Source: Paracoccaceae bacterium (GTDB lineage: Bacteria > Pseudomonadota > Alphaproteobacteria > Rhodobacterales > Rhodobacteraceae). Taken from it: DNA of 13,468 nucleotides. The stretch spans positions 1-13,468 of the forward strand of contig JALVEX010000130.1 in the NCBI GenBank assembly GCA_027030435.1, read 5' to 3'. Below the pieces are notes generated by a model that was not told the origin of the DNA, made no database searches, and saw only the letters and a list, made by a program, of their open reading frames with translations. Shown one piece after another: positions 1 through 5,624 of this stretch (its first letter is position 1; the number at the start of each line of letters is the position of its first letter). A program made the translations under genes and the position numbers.

Positions 1-378
1 GAGCGGCTCCTGCGCAACCCGAAGATCGAGCCGCTGTGGTTCCACGAGGTGGTGGAGATCCTCGGCACAGAAGATCCCAAGGGGGTGACGGGCGTGCGGG
101 TGAAGCATGTGAAGACGGGCGAGGAAAAGGAGATCCCCTGCAAGGGGGTGTTCATCGCCATTGGCCATGCGCCCGCAAGCGAGCTGGTGAAGGATCAGGT
201 GGAAACCCACATGGGCGGCTATGTGGTGACGAAGCCCGGCAGCACCGAAACCTCGGTGCCCGGGGTGTTTGCGGCCGGTGACCTGACGGACTGGAAATAC
301 CGCCAGGCGGTGACCAGCGCCGGGATGGGCTGCATGGCGGCGCTTGATGCGGAGCATTTCCTCTCCGGGCAGGAATGA
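1..378 (+). CDS. trxB: Thioredoxin reductase, C-terminal part (5' end outside window)
   Basis: The reading frame is open from base 1 and stops with TGA at 376-378, giving the last 125 residues of the protein. The enzyme is a cytoplasmic FAD flavoprotein that uses NADPH to reduce thioredoxin. The visible part includes the end of the NADPH domain (AIGHAPAS) and the C-terminal FAD-binding segment GVFAAGDLTDWKYRQ followed by SAGMGCMAALDAE, which is very characteristic of bacterial TrxB. The redox-active CxxC lies upstream and cannot be checked. No frameshift is seen. The downstream gene makes PAPS, and reduction of PAPS needs thioredoxin, so the neighbourhood is functionally sensible, though that link is inference. 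A related flavoprotein such as a ferredoxin/flavodoxin-NADP reductase of the TrxB-like group is less likely because of the YRQA.TSAG ending. Confidence 0.93.
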   Translation, partial: ERLLRNPKIEPLWFHEVVEILGTEDPKGVTGVRVKHVKTGEEKEIPCKGVFIAIGHAPASELVKDQVETHMGGYVVTKPGSTETSVPGVFAAGDLTDWKYRQAVTSAGMGCMAALDAEHFLSGQE

Positions 379-396
379 GGGCCCGAAGGGGAAGGG

Positions 397-449
397 GCGA
401 GGGGCGCTGCCCCTCGCGCTCCCCGGAGTATTTCGGCCAAGATGAAGGA
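397..449 (+). repeat. 3'-end repeat, copy A: GC hairpin plus GGAGTATTT...GATGAAGG module
   Basis: Nineteen bases after the trxB stop there is a perfect 9-bp stem, GCGAGGGGC at 397-405 and GCCCCTCGC at 409-417, with loop GCT. It is followed by CTCCCCGGAGTATTT and then CGGCCAAGATGAAGG (to about 447). There is no U-run, so it is not a textbook intrinsic terminator, but it could end or protect the trxB transcript. The second half resembles, in the same gene-relative orientation, the inverted copies at 2303-2347 and 9920-9967. I recall similar strings in many intergenic regions of rhodobacteral genomes, but could not check this. Confidence 0.6.
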
Positions 450-517
450 AGATGTTCTTGCCAGACGGGCGGGCGCGTGATTTCTGCCGCATTTTGCGGG
501 CGCCGCGCTGCGCAGGC

Positions 518-547
518 TTGAACTCGGGGTGCGTTGGGGTGTAGCAG
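518..547 (+). promoter_or_regulatory. Candidate promoter for the sat/cysC gene
   Basis: TTGAAC at 518-523 matches four of six -35 consensus positions. It is followed, after 18 bases, by TAGCAG at 542-547, a weak -10 match of three of six. It sits 38-43 bases upstream of the two candidate starts of the sulfate-activation gene. In GC-rich DNA such a match is only suggestive. Confidence 0.22.
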
Positions 548-585
548 CGCGCAAGCAACCCGATCAGCCGGAAATGAGTGCCCCC

Positions 586-2292
586 ATGCCCCAAGACAAT
601 CTCGCCCCGATCCCCGAGCTTTACGTTTCCCATGAAAGCGCGCAGAAGCTGAAGCGCGAGGCCGCAAGCCTGCCGGGCTGGGATCTGACGCCGCGCCAGA
701 TCTGCGATCTTGAGCTTCTGATGAACGGCGGCTTCAATCCCCTGAAGGGCTTTCTCGGGCAGGCGGATTACGAAAGCGTGGTCGAAACCATGCGCCTTGC
801 CGATGGCACGCTCTGGCCAATGCCGATCACGCTCGATGTAAGCGAGGATTTCGCCGCCACCATCGAACCCGGCCAGGATATCGCCCTGCGCGATCAGGAG
901 GGAGTGATTCTCGCCACCCTTTCCGTCACCGACAAATGGGTGCCCGACAAGGCGCGCGAGGCCGAGAAGGTGTTTGGCGCCGATGATCTCGCGCACCCGG
1001 CCGTGAATTACCTGCACAATACCGCCGGGCGGGTGTATCTCGGCGGCCCCGTCACCGGCATCCAGCCCCCGGTGCATTACGATTTCAAGGCCCTGCGCGA
1101 TACGCCAAACGAGCTGCGCGCGCGCTTCCGCAAGCTCGGCTGGCGCCGGGTGGTGGCCTTCCAGACCCGCAACCCCCTGCACCGCGCCCACCAGGAGCTT
1201 ACCTTCCGCGCGGCGAAGGAGGCTCAGGCCAATCTCCTGATCCATCCCGTTGTCGGCATGACGAAGCCGGGCGATATCGATCACTTCACCCGCGTGCGCT
1301 GCTATCAGGCGGTGCTCGATCACTACCCCTCCACCACCACCGCGCTGAGCCTCCTCAATCTCGCCATGCGGATGGGCGGCCCGCGCGAAGCGCTCTGGCA
1401 CGGGCTGATCCGCGCCAATCACGGCTGCACCCATTTCATCGTCGGCCGCGATCACGCCGGACCGGGCAAGAATTCCGCCGGCGAGCCCTTCTACGGCCCA
1501 TATGATGCCCAGGAGCTTTTCCGCGAGCACGAGAAGGAAATCGGCATCGAAATGGTGCCCTTCAAGCACATGGTCTATGTGCAGGAAAAGGCCCAGTATT
1601 ACCCGGTGGACGAAGTGCCCGAGGGCTCGACCGTGCTCAACATCTCCGGCACGGAGCTGCGCCGCCGCCTCAATGAGGGGCTCGAGATCCCCGAGTGGTT
1701 TTCCTTCCCGGAGGTGGTTGAAGAGCTGCGCCGCACCCGTCCGCCGCGTCACAAGCAGGGATTTACCGTGTTTTTCACCGGGCTTTCGGGCTCGGGCAAA
1801 TCCACCATCGCCAATGCGCTGATGGTAAAGCTGATGGAGATGGGCGGGCGCCCGGTCACGCTTCTGGATGGTGACGTTGTGCGCAAGAATCTTTCGTCAG
1901 AGCTTGGATTTTCCAAGGAGCATCGCGATCTCAACATCCGCCGTATCGGTTTCGTCGCCGGCGAGATCACCAAGAACGGCGGCATCGCCATCTGCGCCCC
2001 GATCGCACCCTATGCCGCCACGCGCCGCGCCGTGCGCGAGGAGATCGAGCAGTTCGGCGCATTCGTGGAAGTGCATGTAGCCACTTCCCTCGAGGAGTGC
2101 GAGCGGCGTGACCGCAAGGGGCTCTACAAGCTCGCGCGCGAGGGCAAGATCAAGGAATTCACCGGCATCTCCGATCCCTATGAAGTGCCCGAAAACCCGG
2201 AACTGCGGCTCGATACCGAAGGGGTGGAGGTCGATCACTGCGCGCATCAGGTGATCCTGAAGCTCGAAAGCCTCGGCCTGATCAAGGTCTGA
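586..2292 (+). CDS. Bifunctional sulfate adenylyltransferase / adenylylsulfate kinase
   Basis: Catalyses the two steps of sulfate activation in the cytoplasm: ATP plus sulfate to APS, then phosphorylation of APS to PAPS. At 568 residues it is a Sat-CysC fusion. The Sat part (about 1-385) shows QTRNPLHRAH at 193-202, the HxxH nucleotide-binding motif, and GRDHAGPG at 287-294. The APS kinase part (about 392-568) has the P-loop GLSGSGKST at 399-407, then DGDVVRKNLSSELGFS and RDLNIRRIG, so both active sites look intact. This differs from fungal ATP sulfurylase, whose C-terminal kinase-like domain is degenerate and regulatory. I prefer the ATG at 586: GGAAATGAG lies just upstream, and the homologue-like sequence begins there. 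An in-frame ATG at 574 and a GTG at 529 are alternatives. Separate sat and cysC genes are ruled out because the frame is continuous. The gene stands alone, with trxB upstream and convergent arsR downstream. Confidence 0.95.
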   Translation: MPQDNLAPIPELYVSHESAQKLKREAASLPGWDLTPRQICDLELLMNGGFNPLKGFLGQADYESVVETMRLADGTLWPMPITLDVSEDFAATIEPGQDIALRDQEGVILATLSVTDKWVPDKAREAEKVFGADDLAHPAVNYLHNTAGRVYLGGPVTGIQPPVHYDFKALRDTPNELRARFRKLGWRRVVAFQTRNPLHRAHQELTFRAAKEAQANLLIHPVVGMTKPGDIDHFTRVRCYQAVLDHYPSTTTALSLLNLAMRMGGPREALWHGLIRANHGCTHFIVGRDHAGPGKNSAGEPFYGPYDAQELFREHEKEIGIEMVPFKHMVYVQEKAQYYPVDEVPEGSTVLNISGTELRRRLNEGLEIPEWFSFPEVVEELRRTRPPRHKQGFTVFFTGLSGSGKSTIANALMVKLMEMGGRPVTLLDGDVVRKNLSSELGFSKEHRDLNIRRIGFVAGEITKNGGIAICAPIAPYAATRRAVREEIEQFGAFVEVHVATSLEECERRDRKGLYKLAREGKIKEFTGISDPYEVPENPELRLDTEGVEVDHCAHQVILKLESLGLIKV

Positions 2293-2294
2293 GA

Positions 2295-2329
2295 TTCCGG
2301 GCGCTTCTGCCCCTATCACTGGCCCGGAA
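2295..2329 (+). terminator. Possible terminator/stem-loop after sat/cysC
   Basis: Two bases after the sat/cysC stop, TTCCGGGC at 2295-2302 is exactly complementary to GCCCGGAA at 2322-2329. They are separated by 19 bases and followed by the AT-rich AATATC. The stem is strong but the loop is long and there is no run of T, so termination is uncertain. The right arm lies inside repeat copy B. Copy C has a changed right arm and no matching left arm, so this pairing may be a local accident. Confidence 0.35.
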
Positions 2330-2347
2330 AATATCCCCGCCGGAGGC
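2303..2347 (-). repeat. 3'-end repeat, copy B (45 bp)
   Basis: From 2315 to 2347 this block matches 9935-9967 at 31 of 33 positions (differences at 2323 and 2328). The preceding 10 bases, GCTTCTGCCC, are identical in both copies. On the minus strand it reads CTCCGGCGGGGATATTTTCC then GGGCCAGTGAT, the same pattern as copy A after trxB. It lies between convergent genes and, by that orientation, belongs to the 3' end of the minus-strand arsR-type gene. Confidence 0.7.
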
Positions 2348-2393
2348 TCCTGTCTGTGCCACTGGCGCAGGCCTTGCGGCGCAGCGCCCGGCA

Positions 2394-2717
2394 TTATCCG
2401 CCAAGCTCGCGTTCGAGAAAACGCTCGAAGTGATCGAGATCCACCGGATCGAACTGCCCGAAGCCCTGCATCCACACGCTCGCTTCGCGCATCGCTTCCG
2501 GTTCGAGCCTGCACCATTTCACCCGCCCCCGTTTTTCCTGACTGATCAGCCCGGCGCGGGTCAGGATCGAGAGATGCTTGGAAATCGCGGCGAGCGAAAT
2601 CTCGAAGGGCTCGGCCACGTCCGTCACCGCCATGTCGTCTTCGAGAAGCATGGTGAGGATGGCGCGCCGGGTCGGATCGGCGAGGGCGGAGAAGATGGCG
2701 TCGAGATCGGATTTCAT
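2394..2717 (-). CDS. ArsR/SdpR-type winged-helix transcriptional repressor
   Basis: A 107-residue protein starting MKSDLDAIFSALADPTRRAILTML, the classic opening of the ArsR family. It is followed by the recognition region VTDVAEPFEISLAAISKHLSIL and the wing LISQEKRGRVKWCRL. The metal-binding ELCVC-type motif is absent and the only cysteine is in WCRL. It therefore resembles the metal-independent SdpR-like group often paired with SRPBCC (AHSA1) genes, although no such gene is next to it here. I chose the ATG at 2717. An in-frame TTG at 2753 would add 12 residues, but that codon lies inside a palindrome and a -35-like box, which suggests it is promoter DNA. The gene is convergent with sat/cysC and divergent from the ATP synthase operon. 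Its target genes cannot be read from this window. Confidence 0.88.
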   Translation of the reverse strand: MKSDLDAIFSALADPTRRAILTMLLEDDMAVTDVAEPFEISLAAISKHLSILTRAGLISQEKRGRVKWCRLEPEAMREASVWMQGFGQFDPVDLDHFERFLERELGG

Positions 2718-2724
2718 GTCCCGC

Positions 2725-2753
2725 GATATGAAGGGCGCTGGCCGGATCGTCAA
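2725..2753 (-). promoter_or_regulatory. Candidate promoter of the ArsR-type gene
   Basis: On the minus strand TTGACG (2753-2748) is followed after exactly 17 bases by CATATC (2730-2725). The -35 is strong and the -10 matches three of six positions. Initiation would fall about 7 bases further, at or next to the ATG at 2717, which would imply a leaderless or nearly leaderless mRNA. The -35 box is covered by the palindrome at 2750-2765. Confidence 0.4.
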
Positions 2754-2765
2754 CCATGTGGTTGA
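2750..2765. promoter_or_regulatory. Probable operator of the ArsR-type repressor (16-bp palindrome)
   Basis: TCAACCATGTGGTTGA has two perfect 7-base arms around a TG centre. It lies 33 bases upstream of the chosen ArsR start and overlaps its predicted -35 box. A dimeric winged-helix protein bound here would block its own promoter. CAACCA-type dyads of this form are what I would expect for SdpR-like ArsR proteins, but binding is inferred, not shown. Confidence 0.5.
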
Positions 2766-2819
2766 ACATGCGCTGAGGCACGGAAATGGCGATGCGCCGC
2801 AGCGGCATTCCGGCGCATG

Positions 2820-2848
2820 GATATATATCGTTTTATATCAAATGGTTA
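2820..2848 (+). promoter_or_regulatory. Putative IHF-binding site with 5' AT-rich element
   Basis: TATCAAATGGTTA at 2836-2848 fits the IHF consensus WATCAANNNNTTR at every defined position. Directly 5' is the most AT-rich run of the window (2821-2838), where IHF sites commonly carry an AT-rich element. The block 2820-2839 is also an imperfect dyad (GATATA...TATATC), so another DNA-binding protein is possible. It lies 28 bases upstream of the predicted -35 box of the F0 operon and about 100 bases upstream of the divergent ArsR-type gene. Confidence 0.4.
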
Positions 2849-2876
2849 GGAGGGTCTTTCGCTGCTCACGTGCCGC

Positions 2877-2905
2877 TTGACTCCCAGCCCCCCTCTTTCT
2901 AGGGT
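2877..2905 (+). promoter_or_regulatory. Probable promoter of the F0 ATP synthase operon
   Basis: TTGACT at 2877-2882 (five of six -35 positions) and TAGGGT at 2900-2905 (first, second and last -10 positions conserved) are separated by 17 bases. This is the usual look of alphaproteobacterial housekeeping promoters. The implied 5' leader is about 35 bases, and AGAGGAA at 2932-2938 is a good ribosome-binding site before the atpI ATG. Confidence 0.5.
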
Positions 2906-2946
2906 CCGCCCGACCGGATGAGGGCCCTGCCAGAGGAACCCGCCAG

Positions 2947-3312
2947 ATGACAGACGAGCCGGATCCAGAGCGGCTGAAGGCGCTTGAAGAGCGGATAGCG
3001 GCGCTGCGCGGCGGCGAGGAGGAAAGGCCTCATCAGGAAAAGGGCTATTCGCAGGCGCAGCATGTCTGGCGGATGGTGACGGAGCTGGTGACCGGTCTGC
3101 TGATCGGTTTCGGCATCGGATACGGGCTGGATAGCGTGTTTGGCACGATGCCCCTGTTTCTGGTGCTGTTCATATTGCTGGGCTTCGCGGCCGGTGTGAG
3201 GGTGATGCTCCGCACGGCCGCCGAGCTGCAGGGAAATCAGGCGGGGCGGCCCGCCGGAACGCAGGAAGAGCCGGCGGGCGAAGGCGCCGCCGCAGAAGAT
3301 GAGAGGGATTGA
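2947..3312 (+). CDS. atpI: ATP synthase protein I (F0 assembly factor)
   Basis: A 121-residue small membrane protein at the head of the F0 operon. A charged, cytoplasmic-looking N-terminus (about 1-38) precedes two hydrophobic helices, roughly 44-60 (ELVTGLLIGFGIGYGL) and 67-88 (MPLFLVLFILLGFAAG). A hydrophilic Ala/Gly/Glu-rich tail follows. This is the layout of AtpI of the alphaproteobacterial type. AtpI proteins help assemble the c-ring and have been linked to Mg2+ handling; they are not part of the finished enzyme. The ATG at 2947 follows an AGAGGAA ribosome-binding site. The stop is immediately before the atpB start, so the two are probably translationally coupled. Sequence conservation in this family is low, so the assignment rests on helix layout and position. 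Confidence 0.9.
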   Translation: MTDEPDPERLKALEERIAALRGGEEERPHQEKGYSQAQHVWRMVTELVTGLLIGFGIGYGLDSVFGTMPLFLVLFILLGFAAGVRVMLRTAAELQGNQAGRPAGTQEEPAGEGAAAEDERD

Positions 3313-3314
3313 AC

Positions 3315-4067
3315 GTGGCTGCAGAGGCTGAGAGCGAAACGGGCCTGGTTTTCCACCCGATGGAGCAATTCAAGATCGAGCCCCTGTTCGGCGAGGGCCC
3401 GATCCACTGGTACACGATCACCAACCAGACGCTCTGGATGGGCATCGCGGTGCTGGTGATCTTCCTGCTGCTGGTCGTTGGCACGTCGCGCCGGGCGCTC
3501 GTGCCGAGCCGCATCCAGTCGATCGGCGAGCTTGCCTATGGCTTCGTCTACAAGATGGTGGAGGATGTGGCCGGCAAGGAGGGGGTGAAATATTTCCCCT
3601 ATGTGATGACGCTCTTCATGTTCATCGTGGTGGCCAATTTCCTTGGCCTCATTCCGACGAGCTTTTCCACCACCTCGCATATTGCCGTCACCGTGGTGAT
3701 GGCGCTCATGGTGTTCGTGGGCGTCACCATCCTCGGCTTCGTGAAGCACGGCATCGGCTTTCTCAAGCTGTTCTGGGTTTCTTCGGCGCCGCTGGCCCTG
3801 CGGCCGGTGCTGGCGATCATCGAGGTGATCTCCTATTTCGTGCGCCCCGTCAGCCACTCCATCCGTCTTGCCGGCAACATCATGGCCGGCCACGCGGTGA
3901 TCGAGGTGTTCGCCGCCTTTGCCGCGATCCTCGCCATCGCCCCCCTTTCCATGCTCGGCATCGTCGCGATGTATGGCATGGACATGCTCGTGGCCTTCGT
4001 TCAGGCCTATGTCTTCACCATCCTGACCTGTGTGTATCTCAAGGATGCGCTGCATCCGGCGCACTGA
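3315..4067 (+). CDS. atpB: F0F1 ATP synthase subunit a
   Basis: A 250-residue integral membrane stator subunit that forms the two proton half-channels against the c-ring. The conserved segment SIRLAGNIMAGH carries the essential arginine (R184 here, equivalent to E. coli R210), and GLIPTSFSTTSH sits in the middle as expected. Several long hydrophobic helices are evident, for example 41-56, 98-114, 124-142 and 199-220. I use the GTG at 3315 (MAAEAESETGLVFHP) because GAGAGGGA at about 3300-3307 is well spaced for it. A TTG at 3309, overlapping the atpI stop, would add two residues and is less likely. The essential arginine and family length are intact. It is second in the F0 operon, followed after 49 bases by atpE. 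Confidence 0.97.
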   Translation: MAAEAESETGLVFHPMEQFKIEPLFGEGPIHWYTITNQTLWMGIAVLVIFLLLVVGTSRRALVPSRIQSIGELAYGFVYKMVEDVAGKEGVKYFPYVMTLFMFIVVANFLGLIPTSFSTTSHIAVTVVMALMVFVGVTILGFVKHGIGFLKLFWVSSAPLALRPVLAIIEVISYFVRPVSHSIRLAGNIMAGHAVIEVFAAFAAILAIAPLSMLGIVAMYGMDMLVAFVQAYVFTILTCVYLKDALHPAH

Positions 4068-4116
4068 TCGGGAACCGTAATCCGCAATAGCCAATTCCAA
4101 CGTAAGGAGAATCTCA

Positions 4117-4353
4117 ATGGAAGGCGATATCGTACAAATGGGCGCATATATCGGTGCCGGTCTGGCCTGTATGGGCATGGGCGGCGCTGCCGTGGGCGTG
4201 GGCTCCATCGTGGGCAATTACCTCTCCGGCGCCCTGCGCAATCCCTCCGCGGCGCAGAGCCAGACGGCGATGCTCTTCATCGGCATCGCGTTTTCGGAAG
4301 CCTTCGGGATCTTCTCGTTCCTCGTTGCCCTTCTGCTGATGTTCGCCGTCTGA
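4117..4353 (+). CDS. atpE: F0F1 ATP synthase subunit c
   Basis: A 78-residue proteolipid forming the rotating c-ring. Two hydrophobic helices flank the polar loop R41-N42-P43. Helix 1 has the glycine-rich GMGGAAVGVG stretch needed for tight packing. Helix 2 (GIAFSEAFGIFSFLVALLLMF) has the proton-binding carboxylate at E61. The residues next to the carboxylate look like a proton-type ring: the Gln/Glu-Ser/Thr pattern of Na+ rings is not obvious. The start is fixed by the strong AAGGAGA ribosome-binding site at 4101-4107. The gene is followed by a stable hairpin at 4376-4405, which may help set the large excess of c over the other F0 subunits. Confidence 0.98.
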   Translation: MEGDIVQMGAYIGAGLACMGMGGAAVGVGSIVGNYLSGALRNPSAAQSQTAMLFIGIAFSEAFGIFSFLVALLLMFAV

Positions 4354-4375
4354 TATCAGAGAGCCATCCTTGCGG

Positions 4376-4405
4376 CCGGGCGCGCGCCATCAAGGCGCCG
4401 CCCGG
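4376..4405 (+). promoter_or_regulatory. Intercistronic hairpin between atpE and the b' gene
   Basis: CCGGGCG at 4376-4382 pairs with CGCCCGG at 4399-4405. After a single bulged C, GCGCC at 4384-4388 pairs with GGCGC at 4394-4398 around the loop ATCAA. The result is a 12-bp GC stem with no following T-run. It is unlikely to be a full terminator inside an operon. An RNase barrier or attenuator raising the amount of upstream atpE message is more plausible (inference). Confidence 0.55.
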
Positions 4406-4438
4406 TGTGAAGGTTGAAGGCGCTTTCAGGAGAATGAC

Positions 4439-5002
4439 ATGACAACGGAAGCTACAGAAGCCGCAATGGCCGCCGGCCATGCCGCCGAGGCCGCCGAGAA
4501 GGGGGGGATGCCCCAGCTCGATTTCAGCACCTACCCGAACCAGATCTTCTGGCTTCTGGTCACGCTGGTTGTGGTCTATCTGATCCTGACGAAATTCGCG
4601 CTTCCCCGCATCTCTTCGGTTCTGGCCGAGCGTCAGGGCACGATCACCAACGATCTGGCCGCGGCCGAGGAGCTGAAGCTGAAGGCACAGGAGGCGGAAG
4701 AAGCCTATAACAAGGCGCTTGCCGAGGCCCGTGTCGAGGCGCAGCGCATCGCCAATGAAACCCGCGCTGCGATCAAGGCCGATCTCGACAAGGCGATCGC
4801 GAAGGCGGATGCCGAGATCGCCGCCAAAACCGCAGAGGCGCAGAAGGCGATCGCGGAAATCCGCGCCCATGCGCTGGAAAGCGTGCAGGAGGTGGCAAAG
4901 GACGTGGCGCGCGAGATCGTGGCTCTGCTGGGCGGCAAGCCCGATGCGCGCTCGATCACCGCCGCCGTGAAGGCGCATCTCAAGGGGGAGAAACGGCCAT
5001 GA
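4439..5002 (+). CDS. F0F1 ATP synthase subunit b' (second b-type subunit)
   Basis: A 187-residue peripheral-stalk subunit. A polar Ala/Glu-rich N-terminus is followed by one membrane helix at about 37-54 (FWLLVTLVVVYLILTKFA). A long Ala/Glu/Lys-rich helix from about 60 to 175, ideal for coiled-coil dimerisation, runs to the C-terminus. In photosynthetic bacteria and many alphaproteobacteria b' pairs with b in place of the b2 homodimer of E. coli, and the gene order c-b'-b found here is the usual one. Called b' because it lies first and has the LDFSTYPNQIFWL entry into the membrane typical of that subunit. The start ATG follows AGGAGA. An ATG five bases earlier is out of frame and stops at once. 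The stop overlaps the next ATG by 4 bases, so the two stalk subunits are probably made in step. Confidence 0.93.
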   Translation: MTTEATEAAMAAGHAAEAAEKGGMPQLDFSTYPNQIFWLLVTLVVVYLILTKFALPRISSVLAERQGTITNDLAAAEELKLKAQEAEEAYNKALAEARVEAQRIANETRAAIKADLDKAIAKADAEIAAKTAEAQKAIAEIRAHALESVQEVAKDVAREIVALLGGKPDARSITAAVKAHLKGEKRP

Positions 5003-5571
5003 AACCTGCCATGCGGAAAATCCTTGCCGCCATTCCCGCCTTCGCTCTCGCATCGCCTGCCATCGCCGGCGAGGGAGCATTCCTCTCGCTGAAGAACCCG
5101 GAATTCGTCGTCGCGCTCGGCTTTCTGATCTTTGTCGGGGTGCTGCTCTATTTCAGGATCCCCGGCATTGTCGCCAAACTTCTCGACAAGCGTGCCGAAA
5201 GCATCCGGGCCGAGCTCGAGGAGGCGCGCAAGCTGCGCGAGGAGGCGCAATCCATCCTGGCTTCCTACGAGCGCAAGCTGAAGGAAGTGAAGGATCAGGC
5301 CGCGAAGATCATCGAATCGGCCCAGGAAGAGGCGGAGCTGGCGGCGAAAGAGGCCAAGGAGGCGCTGAAGGAAACCATCGCCCGGCGGATGCAGGCGGCA
5401 GAGGAGCAGATCGCCTCGGCCCGCGCCTCCGCGGTGCGCGAGGTGCGCGATCAGGCCGCCACGGTGGCCGTGCAAGCGGCGCGCGACGTGCTCGCGAAAC
5501 AGATCGACGCCACCAAGGCCAACAAGCTGATCGAAGAAGGCATCAAGGAAGCAGCGGCCAAGCTGCACTGA
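4999..5571 (+). CDS. atpF: F0F1 ATP synthase subunit b
   Basis: A 190-residue peripheral-stalk subunit, partner of b'. The ATGA overlap with the b' stop and GGGGGAG just upstream fix the start. The first 24 residues (MKPAMRKILAAIPAFALASPAIAG) look like a signal peptide ending in an AxA-type site. Then comes SLKNPEFVVALGFLIFVGVL, the membrane helix at about 31-51. A long charged coiled-coil-forming helix follows, with RAESIRAELEEARKLREEAQ at the usual position of the b-subunit dimerisation domain. Last gene of the F0 operon; F1 genes (atpHAGDC) do not follow, as is normal for Rhodobacterales. It ends 26 bases before a strong terminator. Whether the N-terminal segment is cleaved is not shown by sequence. 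Confidence 0.95.
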   Translation: MKPAMRKILAAIPAFALASPAIAGEGAFLSLKNPEFVVALGFLIFVGVLLYFRIPGIVAKLLDKRAESIRAELEEARKLREEAQSILASYERKLKEVKDQAAKIIESAQEEAELAAKEAKEALKETIARRMQAAEEQIASARASAVREVRDQAATVAVQAARDVLAKQIDATKANKLIEEGIKEAAAKLH

Positions 5572-5597
5572 TCTCCTGCCGCACGGAAGATCACGTC

Positions 5598-5624
5598 AAC
5601 CCGCCCTTTTCGGGCGGGTTTTCA
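5598..5624 (+). terminator. Intrinsic terminator of the F0 operon
   Basis: AACCCGCCC (5598-5606), loop TTTTC, GGGCGGGTT (5612-5620): a perfect 9-bp stem ending in a T-run that continues TTTTCATTTT. It terminates plus-strand transcription. Its T-tract overlaps the stop codon (5622-5624) of the convergent regulator. On the minus strand the hairpin is followed by GACGTGATC, without a U-run, so it should work mainly in one direction. Confidence 0.9.

Noticed and set aside
379..573. Riboswitch or sulfur-responsive leader upstream of sat/cysC
   Set aside because: Only the repeat hairpin at 397-417 and a small CCGCA/TGCGG stem at 487-499 are visible. Nothing resembles a SAM or other known riboswitch core.
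2430..2880. Plus-strand frames over the ArsR-type gene and its upstream region
   Set aside because: No ribosome-binding site or domain is seen. The minus-strand gene with clear winged-helix motifs explains the region.
3237..4217. Minus-strand frame encoding a His/Asp/Glu-rich 326-residue product
   Set aside because: It is antisense to atpB and atpI. The histidine-rich runs are the complement of Val/Met-rich membrane codons, not a metal-binding protein.
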